From Fibrobacterota bacterium (GTDB lineage: Bacteria > Fibrobacterota > Fibrobacteria > UBA5070), in the NCBI GenBank assembly GCA_016715065.1, contig JADKBN010000003.1:124001-188000 (forward strand): a stretch of 64,000 nt of DNA. The letters run 5' to 3'. Position 1 is the first letter of the stretch, and each line of letters starts with the position of its first letter. Below are positions 26,010 through 34,738 of this stretch, in pieces. The notes under the pieces were generated by a model, which was given only the letters and a program-made list of their open reading frames with translations, was not told the origin of the DNA and ran no database searches. A program made the translations under genes and the position numbers.

Positions 26010-28088
26010 GTCGCCCGCTTCATGCGGGCGTGGATTGAAACATCCAACTTTCTGGAATGCTGGGGTGAGCCATACGTCGCCCGCTTCATGCGGGCGTGGA
26101 TTGAAACTTTTTGACCGACCTGGGAGCGCCCCGGGCAGGTCGCCCGCTTCATGCGGGCGTGGATTGAAACCACACCGGGGCTGTACTTCGCTGCAGGATC
26201 CGCAGGTCGCCCGCTTCATGCGGGCGTGGATTGAAACATTGCTGTTTCGGCATCTGCCATCGCTTCCGCAGGTCGCCCGCTTCATGCGGGCGTGGATTGA
26301 AACCGGGGTATTTCGCATGGCGCCGCCGCATCCCCGGTCGCCCGCTTCATGCGGGCGTGGATTGAAACATCGCCCCGCTGACGGATGAGCAAAAAGATCT
26401 GTCGCCCGCTTCATGCGGGCGTGGATTGAAACGTGCCTGTTCCTTCGAGCCAATGGATTCCAGGAGTCGCCCGCTTCATGCGGGCGTGGATTGAAACCAA
26501 CTACAGTACAAGGTCCCGATCTACATCGGGGGTCGCCCGCTTCATGCGGGCGTGGATTGAAACACCAGCGAGACGGTGACCCCTCCGACCGTCACGGTCG
26601 CCCGCTTCATGCGGGCGTGGATTGAAACCTCGGCTTCACTCAGCCCCGATTTGCGGGTCTGTCGCCCGCTTCATGCGGGCGTGGATTGAAACAAACCTAG
26701 ACTGCTGGGCCGTCGCCCGCTTCATGCGGGCGTGGATTGAAACTTTTATTCCCTGGGACCTCGGCGTCAAGTCGCCCGCTTCATGCGGGCGTGGATTGAA
26801 ACCAATCGAATGATTTTGGCCTGTAGACGGAAAAGTCGCCCGCTTCATGCGGGCGTGGATTGAAACCTCCCTAGTGTCAGCATTTTCCTTGTAATTGGAG
26901 TCGCCCGCTTCATGCGGGCGTGGATTGAAACTGTCACCTCTGCGCACGATCTCGCGATCGTCGGGTCGCCCGCTTCATGCGGGCGTGGATTGAAACCGGT
27001 CTACGCTTCCGGAGTCCCCGCTGTCGCGTCGCCCGCTTCATGCGGGCGTGGATTGAAACTCCCAGATCGTTTTTGCGGAGAGGTCCGCGGCGTCGCCCGC
27101 TTCATGCGGGCGTGGATTGAAACTTTTGTCTAGTCCCGTAATGTTTGTAACAATGGTCGCCCGCTTCATGCGGGCGTGGATTGAAACATTTGTGAAGCGT
27201 CTGGGCGCTCTCGGCGTGGTCGCCCGCTTCATGCGGGCGTGGATTGAAACCCTACTGGGATGAGGTATTTCCAGTATTTCAGGTCGCCCGCTTCATGCGG
27301 GCGTGGATTGAAACAATTTCCGTCAATGGAAAAACAAACTGCAAGACGTCGCCCGCTTCATGCGGGCGTGGATTGAAACAAATAGATGCAAATAATGGAG
27401 CTACAACATCAGGTCGCCCGCTTCATGCGGGCGTGGATTGAAACTTGACGATCGTCCAGTTGATCTCGTCGCCATCGTCGCCCGCTTCATGCGGGCGTGG
27501 ATTGACCCCCCCCTGTTGTTGAGGGCTTGTCTCCTAATAAAGTCGCCCGCTTCATGCGGGCGTGGATTGAAACTGGTCGGCTCCCGTGGTGGCCTCGATG
27601 ACCACGGTCGCCCGCTTCATGCGGGCGTGGATTGAAACCCTTTAATGCTTTTGGTCTCCCCGATCGCGCAGTCGCCCGCTTCATGCGGGCGTGGATTGAA
27701 ACATCATGGCGTAGTTACCGTGCTGAGAGATGTCGTCGCCCGCTTCATGCGGGCGTGGATTGAAACTTGACCTTTCAACGGCCGACCCATCTTACACCGT
27801 CGCCCGCTTCATGCGGGCGTGGATTGAAACGTCGCGCTGCCGCTGGCCCATCCCACCGCGATGCGTCGCCCGCTTCATGCGGGCGTGGATTGAAACGACT
27901 TCCGCCGGTGCCTGGGCAGACCGCGCTGGTCGCCCGCTTCATGCGGGCGTGGATTGAAACGTTGCATAACGTTCGATTAGGTACGATTGGTTGTCGCCCG
28001 CTTCATGCGGGCGTGGATTGAAACCTCGTCGATCAGCACCTGCGTGGACCGCTGGGGTCGCCCGCTTCATGCGGGCGTGGATTGAAAC
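26010..28088 (+). CRISPR. Type I-C CRISPR array, 33 repeats, 32 spacers
   Basis: The 32-base repeat begins GTCGCCCGC, has the loop TTCAT, then GCGGGC and ends GTGGATTGAAAC; CGCCCGC/GCGGGCG form a 7-bp stem cut by Cas5c. I count repeat starts at 26010, 26076, 26139 and so on to 28057. Most spacers are 31-35 bases. Two are short: 26693-26711 (19 bases) and 26744-26770 (27 bases). The repeat at 27477-27508 is degenerate, ending GATTGACCC within a C run. The last repeat is perfect. The orientation, with GAAAC on the + strand and cas2 upstream, puts the leader on the left. Confidence 0.98.
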
Positions 28089-28169
28089 AGAGAAATCCGA
28101 TCGAAAGAAACTATTCGAAGCTTGCTCCCCGTTTCTTGTCTAGTTGGAAGAATCCCATGAATGGGACTC

Positions 28170-28192
28170 ATATACCCCAAAACGGGGTATAT
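28170..28192. promoter_or_regulatory. Perfect palindrome, likely operator of the XRE gene
   Basis: Arms ATATACCCC and GGGGTATAT (9 bp) around AAAAC. Such palindromes upstream of XRE antitoxin genes usually bind the encoded regulator. It also contains a TATAAT-like element on both strands. It is 138 bases before the candidate ATG at 28331. Confidence 0.5.
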
Positions 28193-28330
28193 TGTAGTCT
28201 GGCAGATCCAAACAGAAATGCGAACGATACACGCCTTGGATCGGATGCCCCGGAGTGCAAGGCCTCATTGAGGTGCCTACATGCAGTCCTCAGTGCGCAA
28301 GGTTTAGTGGGTCCAAGAATTGGAAGAACA

Positions 28331-28807
28331 ATGGCAAGCTCAAAGATCGCGCGACGCAATACCACTGTCGCCTCACGAACAAATGCCAGCGGATCTCGTG
28401 TAGCCAGGAGGAAGGCGCCACCCTCCACATCGACGTCTACCACGCCGGGAGCCATCAAGATGCCCCCGATAAAACGTATGTTCCGGCCGGATACACCCGC
28501 GATCATCCTCGAGCGACTTGATCAAGCTTTCGGCTTCTGGTTCGTAGGGAAACCTGAAAATGATGAGCTTGTTGATTGGTTCTCGACAGATCTGCACAAG
28601 GAGATCGAAGCTCGGATGACTCCGGGCTCTTGGCTTCGGGAATTGCGAGATGCTCATGGATGGACACAAAAGGACCTTGGGATTCGTTTGGGTGTTGTTT
28701 CTCCGGCGCGGATTTCTGATTGGGAAAACAACCACCGCGCGATCAGCAAGGAGATCGCAAAACAGTTGTCCGAGCTCTTTCGTGTTTCGGTTAAACGTTT
28801 CCTGTAA
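28331..28807 (+). CDS. XRE-family HTH protein (HigA-like)
   Basis: The reading frame is open from inside the array. Likely starts are ATG 28331 (158 aa) or ATG 28460 (115 aa, 'MPPIKRMFRPDTPAIILERL'). The C-terminal 60 residues are a clear HTH: 'GSWLRELRDAHGWTQKDLGIRLGVVSPARISDWENNHRAISKEIAKQLSELF'. The preceding 'WFVGKPENDELVDWFSTDLHKEIE' is a linker typical of stand-alone regulators or antitoxins. No recognisable toxin gene adjoins it, although 28193-28459 is where one could have been. Codon use before 28460 looks poor, so the shorter form is favoured. It may regulate itself through the palindrome at 28170. Confidence 0.55.
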   Translation: MASSKIARRNTTVASRTNASGSRVARRKAPPSTSTSTTPGAIKMPPIKRMFRPDTPAIILERLDQAFGFWFVGKPENDELVDWFSTDLHKEIEARMTPGSWLRELRDAHGWTQKDLGIRLGVVSPARISDWENNHRAISKEIAKQLSELFRVSVKRFL

Positions 28808-29146
28808 GTCGCGTTTTCTGAAGGCTTTACTTTGATAATTTCTGCTGGTGGCGATTTTGCCATTATTCTAATCTGTCCTTAGGCTTCGACTTGCGTCGAA
28901 GTCTGTTCCCCACACGCGCGGGGATGAGCTGGTGCAACCCGGATTACATCTTCCATCCGTTCTCCATCGAAGCCGCGATTCCAGGATGTGGGGGCGCATC
29001 AATAGGCTCCCTTCCGCGCTCTAACGAGCGCGGCTCTACTGTGTCTGTCAGATTATGACTTTCATCCCGTGATAATCTGTCACAGGTTGCAACGCTCGTG
29101 CGTACCTGGATTCCTAAGGAATTGGCAAATCATATTCCACGCGGGC
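28808..29146. other. Gene-poor stretch with stem-loops
   Basis: No convincing gene. Three clean inverted repeats: 28884-28901 (CTTCGAC/GTCGAAG), 29014-29033 (CCGCGCTC/GAGCGCGG) and 29049-29079 (CAGATTAT/ATAATCTG). A solitary type I-E-like CRISPR repeat lies among them at 28903-28931 and is listed separately. Confidence 0.5.
28903..28931 (+). repeat. Solitary type I-E-like CRISPR repeat
   Basis: A 29-base sequence starting CTGTTCCCCACACGCG and ending CGGGGATGAGCTG has the GTTCCCC...CGGGGATGA layout of type I-E repeats, including the CCCC/GGGG stem. No second copy is present at one repeat-spacer unit (about 61 bases) to either side. It may be a relic of a lost array or a chance palindrome. Confidence 0.45.
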
Positions 29147-29567
29147 CTAACTGTGGTGGGGTGTACCTTCGCGCAAGGGGAGGTACAACCTGTACCCACC
29201 CTTGCCGAGTACAGCACCGCAAGTAGCTTTGGAAAAGGTGATGGTGGGGATCTGCGTGTTAGTGGATTTAGGCCCACTTCTAGTGACCCGTTTTGGTGTC
29301 CGAGAGCATGAGGATTTTGCCGCCCTCCGAGGATCCCCCATCACCGACTCTAAGTTGTCGACCTCTTTCATTGCTTGGTCAATGATCCGCAACAGACAAA
29401 TTTTGTTGCATCCATTGCTTCGTCGGGAGGCGAGCAGACGGAATCACATGGTCGTACTCGTAACGGGTTTTGAGCATTGCGACCATCGACCAGCAAAAGG
29501 GATCGGAGCCAGGGGAGGACGGCAAACTCCTCCATGAGGGTCTCGCTCCCGTTGCAATGACGGGCAA
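29147..29567 (-). pseudogene. Possible HNH endonuclease remnant
   Basis: On the minus strand, 29379-29567 encodes 'MLKTRYEYDHVIPSARLP...QNLSVADH', which resembles the YExDHVIPxxxG...NLxxAD core of HNH nucleases, and 29147-29392 in another frame gives 'RIIDQAMKEVDNLESVMGDPRR'. A frame change would join them. Both fragments are short and the flanks do not extend the family, so this is a weak call. Confidence 0.25.
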
Positions 29568-30188
29568 CCTCCCTAAGTGGCCCGCCTGAATCCACTAACT
29601 CTCTGGGCCGATCCTTCGATGAAAATAGCTCCGGACCAACATCCTCGCTTGTGCAAAGGCTGGGGCGAACAGGGGCGTGGGAATGATGGTAAACTCCTTC
29701 ATGAGGACCTCGCCCGCCAAGGGCGACCATTCCTAAGCGGCAGGCCTTGGTCCGATAACTCTGGAATGCGGGACAGACATACGTAAGCGGGATCCATCAC
29801 GGACTCACGATTCGTTCCCTTCCGCGAGCAGGAGTGCGATCACCACGAGCCTGGAAACGCACACGTTCCATAGGCGCTAGTCCATTCCAAATTCCCAGGC
29901 TAGATTCCAGCATGTAGGTGGTTCGCTCTCGAGACCAGAGCAGGACGGACGCTGGCATGGCTTGGAGAGATCCAAGCCATGTGGTTGTCGGAAGGTACCG
30001 CACCGACCGAGAGCGACCCGCCTGCATCCACTTCGTTGCCGTGCCTCGCAGGCTTTGGGGAATGGACCGGAAAGGAAGAGCCCTCCGCAGGCTAACTTTC
30101 CCGTAGACCACGAAGTCCGGCACAGGATCATCGCAGGGAAAACGAGGAAAGCCCACTGTCCCGGGAAAAGGCCACTCCCCCCACTCTC
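29568..30188. other. Gene-poor stretch with diverged tandem repeat
   Basis: No supported gene. Two related segments, about 29512-29605 and 29675-29763, share the order AAACTCCT.CATGAGG..CTCGC, then CCTAAG.GGC, then TAACTCT. They look like a diverged duplication of about 165-bp period, or a decayed element. Confidence 0.35.
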
Positions 30189-30557
30189 TTGCGCTCCTCC
30201 GCAGCCGAGTACCTGACTTTCGTGGCGGCCAGCGGTACGGGCGGTGTCGAAGCGATCTACGCCGACGAAAACGTGTGGCTCAGCCAGAAGATGATGGCAC
30301 AGCTCTACGACGTGGAAATCCCCACCATCAACTACCACCTGAAGAAGGACTTCGAAGACAGCGAGCTCGACGAGGCGGCAGTTATTAGAAATTTTCGAAT
30401 AACTGCCTCCGATGGCAAGACCTACATCGTCCACGGCCCAATGCCTGAGAGCGAGTTCGAGAAATACCGCATCGTCCAGGATCGCCTGTTCCAGAGCGAC
30501 TTCGATCGCGTCGTCGCCCATACTCGGCAAATCGATCCCAAGCCAGGGCGTTCTTGA
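30189..30557 (+). CDS. Shortened RhuM-family protein (virulence-associated)
   Basis: The product is 122 aa with a TTG start at 30189. The N-terminal 70 residues match RhuM: 'IYADENVWLSQKMMAQLYDVEIPTINYHLKKDFEDSELDEAAVIRNFRITASDGKTY'. It then jumps to 'ESEFEKYRIVQDRLFQSDFDRVV', which in full RhuM-like proteins lies near the C-terminus some 200 residues later. So the middle is missing, by internal deletion or by assembly. RhuM genes are common in accessory islands and their function is unclear. It lies in the decayed region between the CRISPR array and the DUF4419 gene. Probably non-functional. Confidence 0.6.
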   Translation: MRSSAAEYLTFVAASGTGGVEAIYADENVWLSQKMMAQLYDVEIPTINYHLKKDFEDSELDEAAVIRNFRITASDGKTYIVHGPMPESEFEKYRIVQDRLFQSDFDRVVAHTRQIDPKPGRS

Positions 30558-30702
30558 GAGGTTCGAAATTTGTCGACACCGACCACATCAAGCCGTAGCC
30601 AGACGATCACAACACCCAGTTCGCACCTTTGGACAGCGGGCCGACCGCATAGCCGTTCGCGCCATCAGATGGATTTTTCTCCGCTCTGCAGGAATGTCGC
30701 CT

Positions 30703-33543
30703 TCACCTCCGCCTGGTGGAATCCTCGAAGACCGCCCACCCGATGTCGGGGGAAAGATCGCCGGTGGCGCTGTCCTGGGCCACCCCGACAAATCCCGACA
30801 CGATGCGGTAGTGATGGGTGGGTAGGGAGGGCTGCGTGCGGTCGACCAGCGTGAAGGGAAAGCTTCCGGCTCCCATGGGCACGAAACGCAGGTCCAGAGG
30901 GCTCGAGAGGTTCTTGCGAATGCGGAATTCGTCGTATTGGAAGTCCAACGGGAAGAATCGGGTGATCCATCCGTTGGCTTCGTAGACGGTTTCGCATCCT
31001 CCGGATGTCTCCGATCGAAAAAAAGACCTCCAGAAGGAGAGCTCGGGTGCGCCTTCCGAGGCGCGAACGAACTGCGTGAGGATCGGATCCAGCGCGTTCA
31101 TCCACTTGGTGAATCCCAGCTTTCCCAGACGGCGGGCACGGGTGCGCAACTGCTTCCAGTCGTCGGCGGTGCCCTCCAGGGTGATGCGGGGAATGCCGCA
31201 CTCCACGCTGCCCTGGTATTCGAAGTATGGCTGGACGGATTCCAGGATCTTCATGCGGTAGGCGACCTCGGCGATGGGAGTGGTGGTCGTGTACTTGGCC
31301 AGGAAGTGTTCTTCCAGGAGGTGTTGCGTGGAATCGGGCATCGCCTCCAGAAGGCGAGCGGAAATCGTCTCCCAAAACGCCGGCGAATTCCGGGACAGAT
31401 ACTCGTCGGGATCCAGGATGAGCCTCAGCTCCCGCTTTCCGGAGTGTCCGATCTTCAAGCGTTGACGCCATTTCCTGGGTTCCTTGGCGATGTGCAGCGA
31501 CACGCCATCCAGGATGGCCATCCAGATCTGGTCGGGCGAAAGCCGAACCGGTAGGTGCTGGTACCACGCCAGGAGGAAGGTGCCCGCGAACGGACTCTTC
31601 CCTTGTTCCACCAGCGGCAGAGCCCCCCTCCGACCCGCCACAGGTCGGATTCGCTTCGAGTCGATGGTCGGCTTTTCTTCGTCGCTCCCTGAAAGAGAAC
31701 GCTGGATTCCCTGGTTTGCGATCCATCGGGCGTCATAGATCCATGCGGAGTCGGATTGGATCTCCAGGAGCTTTTTCTGGTCGACATCGTCCACGGTGAA
31801 GGTGATCCCGTTCGTTCTTGACAAGATCTGGCTGCTTGTGGATCCCGAATCGAAGGCGATTCCCGCCTTGGTCGCGATGGCTCCGCGGTAGCGCTTCGAG
31901 GTCTTTTCCGAATTTCGGGTGAGGCTCCTTTTCAGGAACCATCCATCCATCTGCATGCTCATGGAGTCGCCCGTGCAGGAAGAGACCCAGAACAGAGGCT
32001 TGCCTTCCGACTTGAGGTACGAAGAGTCCGTGAGCGGGAAGCCTCGGTGTTCGTCGACGTGGATGCGGAAATCTCGGACATTCGGGCGCCAGGGAGAAGT
32101 GTCTGTCAAAATCTGCTGGAAAGGGCGATGGAATCTGTTCCAGACAAGCAGGGTCTCGCGATCGAAGACCTGTCGCCAATTCGAATCCAGAAAAATTTTC
32201 GCGAGCATTTCCACCGTGTCGGGACTGGTCCACCAGAAGTGCGAATCCAATCGGGCCGTTCCCATGCCGGGGACGTTCAGGAGGGAGGTGGTGTCCCAGA
32301 GGGGAGGGGATGCTTTCCAGGGAAATTGGACCCTCGGATGGAGGGGAGGCGTGAACGAATCGACCGCCCAATCGTTCCCGTAGCGGGGGGAGGCGGGGGC
32401 CTTCCTTGCCTGGTCCGGGCGGTGATCGTAGAACAGCCCAACCCTGGAAGATGCATCCTTGGGTGCTAGGGCACGGAAGGAACGGCCTCCTTTTGTCCAC
32501 TTCCTGGATCCAGCCGTGGACCTCAGGGATCCGTCCCTGGATTCTGTGAGCACCCATCCCGCCGTGAGGATCGATTCCTCCCATCCATCCGGGTGGATTG
32601 TGGTGATCGGTTTATCCAGCTTCGCGGTATCGAATCGCCCGTAGAGTGTTTGGAAAATGGATTTTCCCGCAGGAAGGAAGGGTTGGCCGGGAAAGGGGCG
32701 TATGCGAACCGTGCCCCGGATGTCCCCGTTCCTTGGTTGACAAAAAATGGTAGAATCGGTTTGAATGATCCAATCGAGGGTGCCCTGCCTGGCAAATAGG
32801 GTTGGGAAGGGGCCTCCTCGCCTGAAAGGGAGGAACATCGGTTTCTCCAGAGGCTTCCCGGTGCTGTCCAGCCACCGAAGCGAAACACTAGGGGAGGCCC
32901 AGGGGGATGTCGGGGTCAAGGCCAAAGTGCAGAGGGGAGGGAGTTGGAAGCTATCGGAATCCGCAGTCAGTCCTGGTGGCACTTTCCAGACGAACGGGAC
33001 CGTAGGGTTCCGATTCGTGGGGGCGGTCAGGTTGGTGGAATCCCCCACGAAGGCCCGCAGCAGATTCTTGCCCGCACGGACCTCTCCGAACAGGTCCAGG
33101 ATTGCGTCCTTCCATAGTCCTCTCGTGTGGCCAACAGCTCCGCGATGCGGTTGGCCGGCGAAGATTTTCCCGTTTCGCCACAGGAATCGCGAGCCTTCCT
33201 CGAAAGCGTCTTCCCACGGGTGCAAGGTGGTTGTAGGTAGGAATTGTGCGGATTCCGCGATCCACATCGTACTGTCCATTCCTGATCCGCGATGGAGGAA
33301 CGAAGTCCTCAAGGATCCAAGGCCAGGAAACCAGGACCCCAACTTCACGGTATCGAAAATTCCAACGGTGTCGGTTCCGATCTTCACGGTTCGCGCGCAA
33401 CGGAAATCGATCTTGTGCTGGCCAGCAAGCATTTTGCCATTCAACCAAACGGTGTCCGGAGAGGCGGATGATGGGAAAGCCTGGGCGAGGGGCAAAAGGA
33501 GGGCGAAGATTCGTGCAAGCAAGTGGGGGGAGGTCCGGGGCAT
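30703..33543 (-). CDS. Exported DUF4419-domain protein
   Basis: The product is 946 aa with an N-terminal signal peptide ('LLARIFALLLPLAQAFPSSA'). Residues ~20-190 read as a secreted beta-rich region ('PDTVWLNGKMLAGQHKIDF'). The C-terminal ~300 residues match DUF4419: 'LPVRLSPDQIWMAILDGVSLHI', 'CGIPRITLEGTADDWKQLRTRARRL', 'WMNALDPILTQFV', 'FWRSFFRSETSGGCETVYEANGWITRFFP'. DUF4419 is best known from fungal and cytoplasmic bacterial proteins, so a secreted form with a long extra N-terminal part is unusual. No catalytic role is established. It is transcribed away from the next gene, with a 128-base shared promoter region. Confidence 0.75.
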   Translation of the reverse strand: MPRTSPHLLARIFALLLPLAQAFPSSASPDTVWLNGKMLAGQHKIDFRCARTVKIGTDTVGIFDTVKLGSWFPGLGSLRTSFLHRGSGMDSTMWIAESAQFLPTTTLHPWEDAFEEGSRFLWRNGKIFAGQPHRGAVGHTRGLWKDAILDLFGEVRAGKNLLRAFVGDSTNLTAPTNRNPTVPFVWKVPPGLTADSDSFQLPPLCTLALTPTSPWASPSVSLRWLDSTGKPLEKPMFLPFRRGGPFPTLFARQGTLDWIIQTDSTIFCQPRNGDIRGTVRIRPFPGQPFLPAGKSIFQTLYGRFDTAKLDKPITTIHPDGWEESILTAGWVLTESRDGSLRSTAGSRKWTKGGRSFRALAPKDASSRVGLFYDHRPDQARKAPASPRYGNDWAVDSFTPPLHPRVQFPWKASPPLWDTTSLLNVPGMGTARLDSHFWWTSPDTVEMLAKIFLDSNWRQVFDRETLLVWNRFHRPFQQILTDTSPWRPNVRDFRIHVDEHRGFPLTDSSYLKSEGKPLFWVSSCTGDSMSMQMDGWFLKRSLTRNSEKTSKRYRGAIATKAGIAFDSGSTSSQILSRTNGITFTVDDVDQKKLLEIQSDSAWIYDARWIANQGIQRSLSGSDEEKPTIDSKRIRPVAGRRGALPLVEQGKSPFAGTFLLAWYQHLPVRLSPDQIWMAILDGVSLHIAKEPRKWRQRLKIGHSGKRELRLILDPDEYLSRNSPAFWETISARLLEAMPDSTQHLLEEHFLAKYTTTTPIAEVAYRMKILESVQPYFEYQGSVECGIPRITLEGTADDWKQLRTRARRLGKLGFTKWMNALDPILTQFVRASEGAPELSFWRSFFRSETSGGCETVYEANGWITRFFPLDFQYDEFRIRKNLSSPLDLRFVPMGAGSFPFTLVDRTQPSLPTHHYRIVSGFVGVAQDSATGDLSPDIGWAVFEDSTRRR

Positions 33544-33671
33544 CTTGGAACAATACGGCAGATCCGGACGTTTCGCACTTCCCTTCGGAGCCTAAATCCT
33601 TAGCCGGTGATCCTGACGTTGCATTCGCTCTGCCCGAGGGTGTTCTATCGTTGGCCGAGAAGGAGCATTCC

Positions 33672-34619
33672 ATGCGAGTTTTCATGCGCGAGATTCGACT
33701 GGGGATGTTCCTGGTGGCGATCGCCGGAGGGCATCTGGCCTTGGGGGCGCCTGATTCGACGAAGGCCCGATCCGATGGCGCGATTGGCATAGCTCCCGTG
33801 GATTCCGCCAAGCTGCCTTCCGGCAAGAAGGTGCGGATCGAGGGTTTGGATCGACTGCACTTCTCGGAGCATGGATCTGGGGATAGTGCTCTCTCGTCGA
33901 ATCGGAACATGGCAATCCTGTTGCCCCTTTTCGCGGATGCCAAGATTGGAAAACTCGAACGAACGGGCGGGCGTTCCTGGCTGGGCAATGTGATGGCTGG
34001 CGATTCCGGATCCGACTGGTGGGCTGTCCAGGCCAACCATAACCTTCCCGACATGTTTCCGGGGCACAAGCTGATGCTGCGCGAAGCCGGCATCCACGCA
34101 TACACCCTCAACGACCGTCCCATCCATCTGGCCCTGTACGACAACGATCGGCGCACCTATGTCTGGAGCTACTGGGGAAGCAGCGAGAAAATCCTTCCCG
34201 ACTACCGCATCCATGGGATCCTGCCGGATGGATCCGATCGCGTCAAAATCCGTCTGCAAGGAACGGTGTTCCGCAACCGTTACTGGGAGGTGAAAGGAGT
34301 GGAGCTCACCTTTCGACGCACGGAAGATGCCCTGGTGCTGGAGACCGTCGTCAGCCCGTTCACTTTCCTGTCCGGAGGCGAGATCCAGACGGAGTCGGTT
34401 TCGCGCGGGGCCATCGTGACGCGCACGATCCCAACCGTTTCGCGCAGGGTTTCGGAGGTGTGCCAGGTGCGCAATCCCGTAGTGGACAACGACTGGGAAT
34501 TCGATTGGCAGAAACTGTCAAAGTCGGCGACCTGTGCTGTCCGGCGCCAACGCGCGAACAAGGAATCCCGGAGCGTGGGCGCCCCCTCCTTTCTGGAAGT
34601 GGGTTGGCGCCGGGAATGA
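33672..34619 (+). CDS. Exported protein of unknown function
   Basis: The product is 315 aa. ATG 33672 follows AAGGAGC and yields a signal peptide 'LGMFLVAIAGGHLALGAPDS'. I recognise no family. Parts resemble a beta-rich envelope protein ('GSDWWAVQANHNLPDMFPGHKLML', 'RPIHLALYDNDRRTYVWSYWG', 'YWEVKGVELTFRRTEDALVLETVVSPF'). Two Cys late in the protein (VCQVRN, TCAVRR) could form a disulfide. It is divergent from the DUF4419 gene, so the two may be regulated together. Confidence 0.65.
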   Translation: MRVFMREIRLGMFLVAIAGGHLALGAPDSTKARSDGAIGIAPVDSAKLPSGKKVRIEGLDRLHFSEHGSGDSALSSNRNMAILLPLFADAKIGKLERTGGRSWLGNVMAGDSGSDWWAVQANHNLPDMFPGHKLMLREAGIHAYTLNDRPIHLALYDNDRRTYVWSYWGSSEKILPDYRIHGILPDGSDRVKIRLQGTVFRNRYWEVKGVELTFRRTEDALVLETVVSPFTFLSGGEIQTESVSRGAIVTRTIPTVSRRVSEVCQVRNPVVDNDWEFDWQKLSKSATCAVRRQRANKESRSVGAPSFLEVGWRRE

Positions 34620-34738
34620 TTCATCGCGGCTTGTTTTACCCTTGGCCTGCGCACCGTGGAATCATCCCAGACTACCGAGCTAATGTCGGGTGAAGCAAGC
34701 TTCTCCCGGCCCAATCCGCCTCATGTTAGATTGTATTG

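Noticed and set aside
26005..28021. Many short proteins with a repeated SPASCGRGLK or SIHARMKRAT unit
   Set aside because: They are translations of the CRISPR repeat.
29877..30530. 217-codon minus frame near the RhuM gene
   Set aside because: Overlaps the RhuM-like gene on the other strand, which has clear motifs; the minus frame has none.
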